Assembly (NCBI GenBank): GCA_016787665.1
Contig: JAEUUC010000008.1
Location: forward strand, 124,001-188,000
DNA from: Cyclobacteriaceae bacterium
GTDB lineage: Bacteria > Bacteroidota > Bacteroidia > Cytophagales > Cyclobacteriaceae
Length of the DNA: 64,000 nucleotides
Reading direction: 5' to 3'
Shown here piece by piece: positions 62,849 through 64,000 of this stretch. Each line of letters opens with the position of its first letter. The first letter of the stretch is position 1. A model generated the notes under the pieces. The model saw nothing but the letters and a program-made list of their open reading frames with translations, was not told the DNA's origin and did not search any database. A program made the translations under genes and the position numbers.

Positions 62849-63664
62849 ATGGTGTTCCGAGGGATTTTAATCATTAGCCTGGCTTTGGGTATTACCGCGT
62901 TTTCGGTGATGCCCGGCCAACAGCCCGAGCTAAAAAACAGGAGCTTCAAGAGTGGCGAATTGCTGCAGTACAAGGTTTTCTTTGGCTTTTTCAACGTGGG
63001 CAGGGCCTCCACGCAGGTGGACCCCAAAATCCATTATATCAAAGGAAACTCGTGTTATAAGATCGATGCGTATGGAGAGACGAGTGGCATGGTGTCATGG
63101 ATTACCAAGGTGAATGATAATTGGGGTGCCTATATCGATACGGCAGCCTTGATTCCCCATATATCCTACCGGAAACTACGCGAAGGAAAGTACCGGAAAG
63201 ATGAGATGGTGACTTTTGATCATGTGACGCAAAAAGCAGAAGTAAAGGTTTTGGACGAAACCAGAGGTGAATACGGAGAGGGTAAGGTATTTGATGTGCC
63301 GAACCATGTACGCGACCTGGTGGGCGGTTTCGTGTATCTGCGGGTTATTGACTTTGCTAAAATGAAGAAGGGGGAGATGTTCACCATATCGGGCTTTCAC
63401 GAGGATAAGGCCTATGATCTGCAGGTCACGTTTCATGGCACTGAAACAATTAAGACCGATATCGGCAAAATTCCCTGCTACAAGCTTGTGCCTGAGGTGC
63501 CCGACAATCAGCTGTTTGATGGAAAAAACTCCGTGACCTGCTGGATCTCGGCCGATCAGAACAAAATACCCGTCAAGATTTCGGCCAAAATGTTCATTGG
63601 CAGCACCGGCCTTGAACTGTCCGGATTTAGAGGCCTTCGAAATCAGCTAAAGGTCGTGTTCTGA
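62849..63664 (+). CDS. DUF3108 family secreted protein
   Basis: 271 aa. Signal peptide 'MVFRGILIISLALGITAFSV' (type I), then the DUF3108 beta-barrel pattern: 'KSGELLQYKVFFGFFNVG', 'YRKDEMVTFDHVTQKAEVK', 'FHEDKAYDLQVTFHG' and 'GLELSGFRGLRNQLKVVF'. Periplasmic or outer-membrane-associated, unknown function. Start is uncertain (ATG 62849 or GTG 62852) because a -7 element sits against the ATG. Precedes mscL by 96 bases. Confidence 0.88.
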   Translation: MVFRGILIISLALGITAFSVMPGQQPELKNRSFKSGELLQYKVFFGFFNVGRASTQVDPKIHYIKGNSCYKIDAYGETSGMVSWITKVNDNWGAYIDTAALIPHISYRKLREGKYRKDEMVTFDHVTQKAEVKVLDETRGEYGEGKVFDVPNHVRDLVGGFVYLRVIDFAKMKKGEMFTISGFHEDKAYDLQVTFHGTETIKTDIGKIPCYKLVPEVPDNQLFDGKNSVTCWISADQNKIPVKISAKMFIGSTGLELSGFRGLRNQLKVVF

Positions 63665-63705
63665 CACATCTTTAGGCCGGTTTACTTTTTGTTCAGTTCC
63701 ACCTG

Positions 63706-63735
63706 TTGCACGTGGCCAAATGGGTTGTTACTTTG
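63706..63735 (+). promoter_or_regulatory. Promoter (TTG-N19-TTACTTTG), mscL
   Basis: TTG at 63706-63708 and TTACTTTG (one mismatch) at 63728-63735, 19 bases apart, with the ATG 25 bases later. Confidence 0.6.
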
Positions 63736-63760
63736 GAGACTTAACCTAATCCTTATTTCC

Positions 63761-64000
63761 ATGCTAAAAGAATTCAAAGCTTTTGCGATGCGGGGCAACG
63801 TAATCGACCTCGCCATAGGTGTTATCATTGGCGGGGCCTTTGGTGCCATCGTTAACTCACTGATCAATGATGTGATTACTCCTTTACTCCTGAAACCGGC
63901 TCTGGATGCTGCTCAACTAAGCCGATTGGAAGACTTAACGGCATTCGGTGCGGTCAAGTATGGCAAGTTCATCGCAGCTACCATCAACTTCATCATCATC
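63761..64000 (+). CDS. mscL: Large-conductance mechanosensitive channel (3' end outside window)
   Basis: The first 80 residues are open to the window edge: '[20 protein letters not shown]', '[20 protein letters not shown]' and '[15 protein letters not shown]'. The TM1 gate sequence with the pore-lining Gly/Ala/Val pattern is intact. MscL opens under membrane tension to protect against osmotic lysis. The gene is missing its end only because the window stops. Confidence 0.95.
   Translation, partial: MLKEFKAFAMRGNVIDLAIGVIIGGAFGAIVNSLINDVITPLLLKPALDAAQLSRLEDLTAFGAVKYGKFIAATINFIII

Overview
The window looks like the chromosome of a Bacteroidota bacterium, probably order Cytophagales (my inference; no rRNA is present to confirm it). 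The evidence is TAnnTTTG-type -7 promoter elements in front of many genes, Bacteroidota-typical families (DUF4369/TlpA lipoproteins, YceI, DUF4159, DUF6913, DUF6443 Rhs proteins, a serine-palmitoyltransferase-like enzyme, an HctA-like mini-histone, a DtxR/Nramp-USP pair), and mostly GC-rich housekeeping DNA interrupted by one AT-richer accessory block. I see no rRNA, tRNA, CRISPR array, insertion sequence or recognisable integrase.

Left flank (1-17.3 kb): a truncated PQQ-like beta-propeller, two tandem membrane-anchored M23 peptidases, alaS-gatB, a TlpA-like redox lipoprotein with a DUF3298 lipoprotein, DUF4159, two tandem paralogous lipoproteins, YceI, a giant AsmA-like protein and an M48 metalloprotease.

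Accessory island (about 17.35-36.84 kb): it is bounded by a 515-bp direct repeat of the 5' part of thyA. The left copy is a broken thyA; the right copy belongs to an intact thyA. Between them lie (a) a surface-glycan cassette: GT2 transferase, LIC_10190-like membrane protein, HAD phosphatase, UbiA-type polyprenyl-phosphate phosphoribosyltransferase-like enzyme, GT39-like transferase and methyltransferase; and (b) a secreted Rhs module: a YadA-head/TMF-like fibre protein, a 1216-aa SpvB/YD-type protein, a 1480-aa DUF6443/Rhs-core protein with a toxin-like C-terminal domain, a small candidate immunity gene, and a coiled-coil/beta-barrel protein. The Rhs gene has a GC-rich core and AT-rich ends, as expected for toxin-tip exchange.

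Right flank (36.8-64 kb): serine dehydratase beta subunit, TolC plus efflux adaptor, pyrophosphatase, GT9, a minus-strand accC-DUF1015-maf unit, the oxoamine synthase, a 59-aa mini-histone missed by length-limited gene calling, a ligA-DUF6913-dapA unit, an outer-membrane beta-barrel, a gltA-ACBP-rsmE unit, an SPFH protein with a channel-like membrane protein that lacks a K+ selectivity filter, a Lys/Ala-rich histone-like protein, an overlapping mntR-mntH(USP)-mnmE operon with a DtxR-type palindromic operator, a glycosyltransferase, dapD, a DUF3108 protein and the start of mscL.

The observations most worth following are the thyA-flanked island with its Rhs toxin module, the pore-less channel homologue, and the -7 elements that sit only a few bases before start codons, which imply leaderless transcripts.
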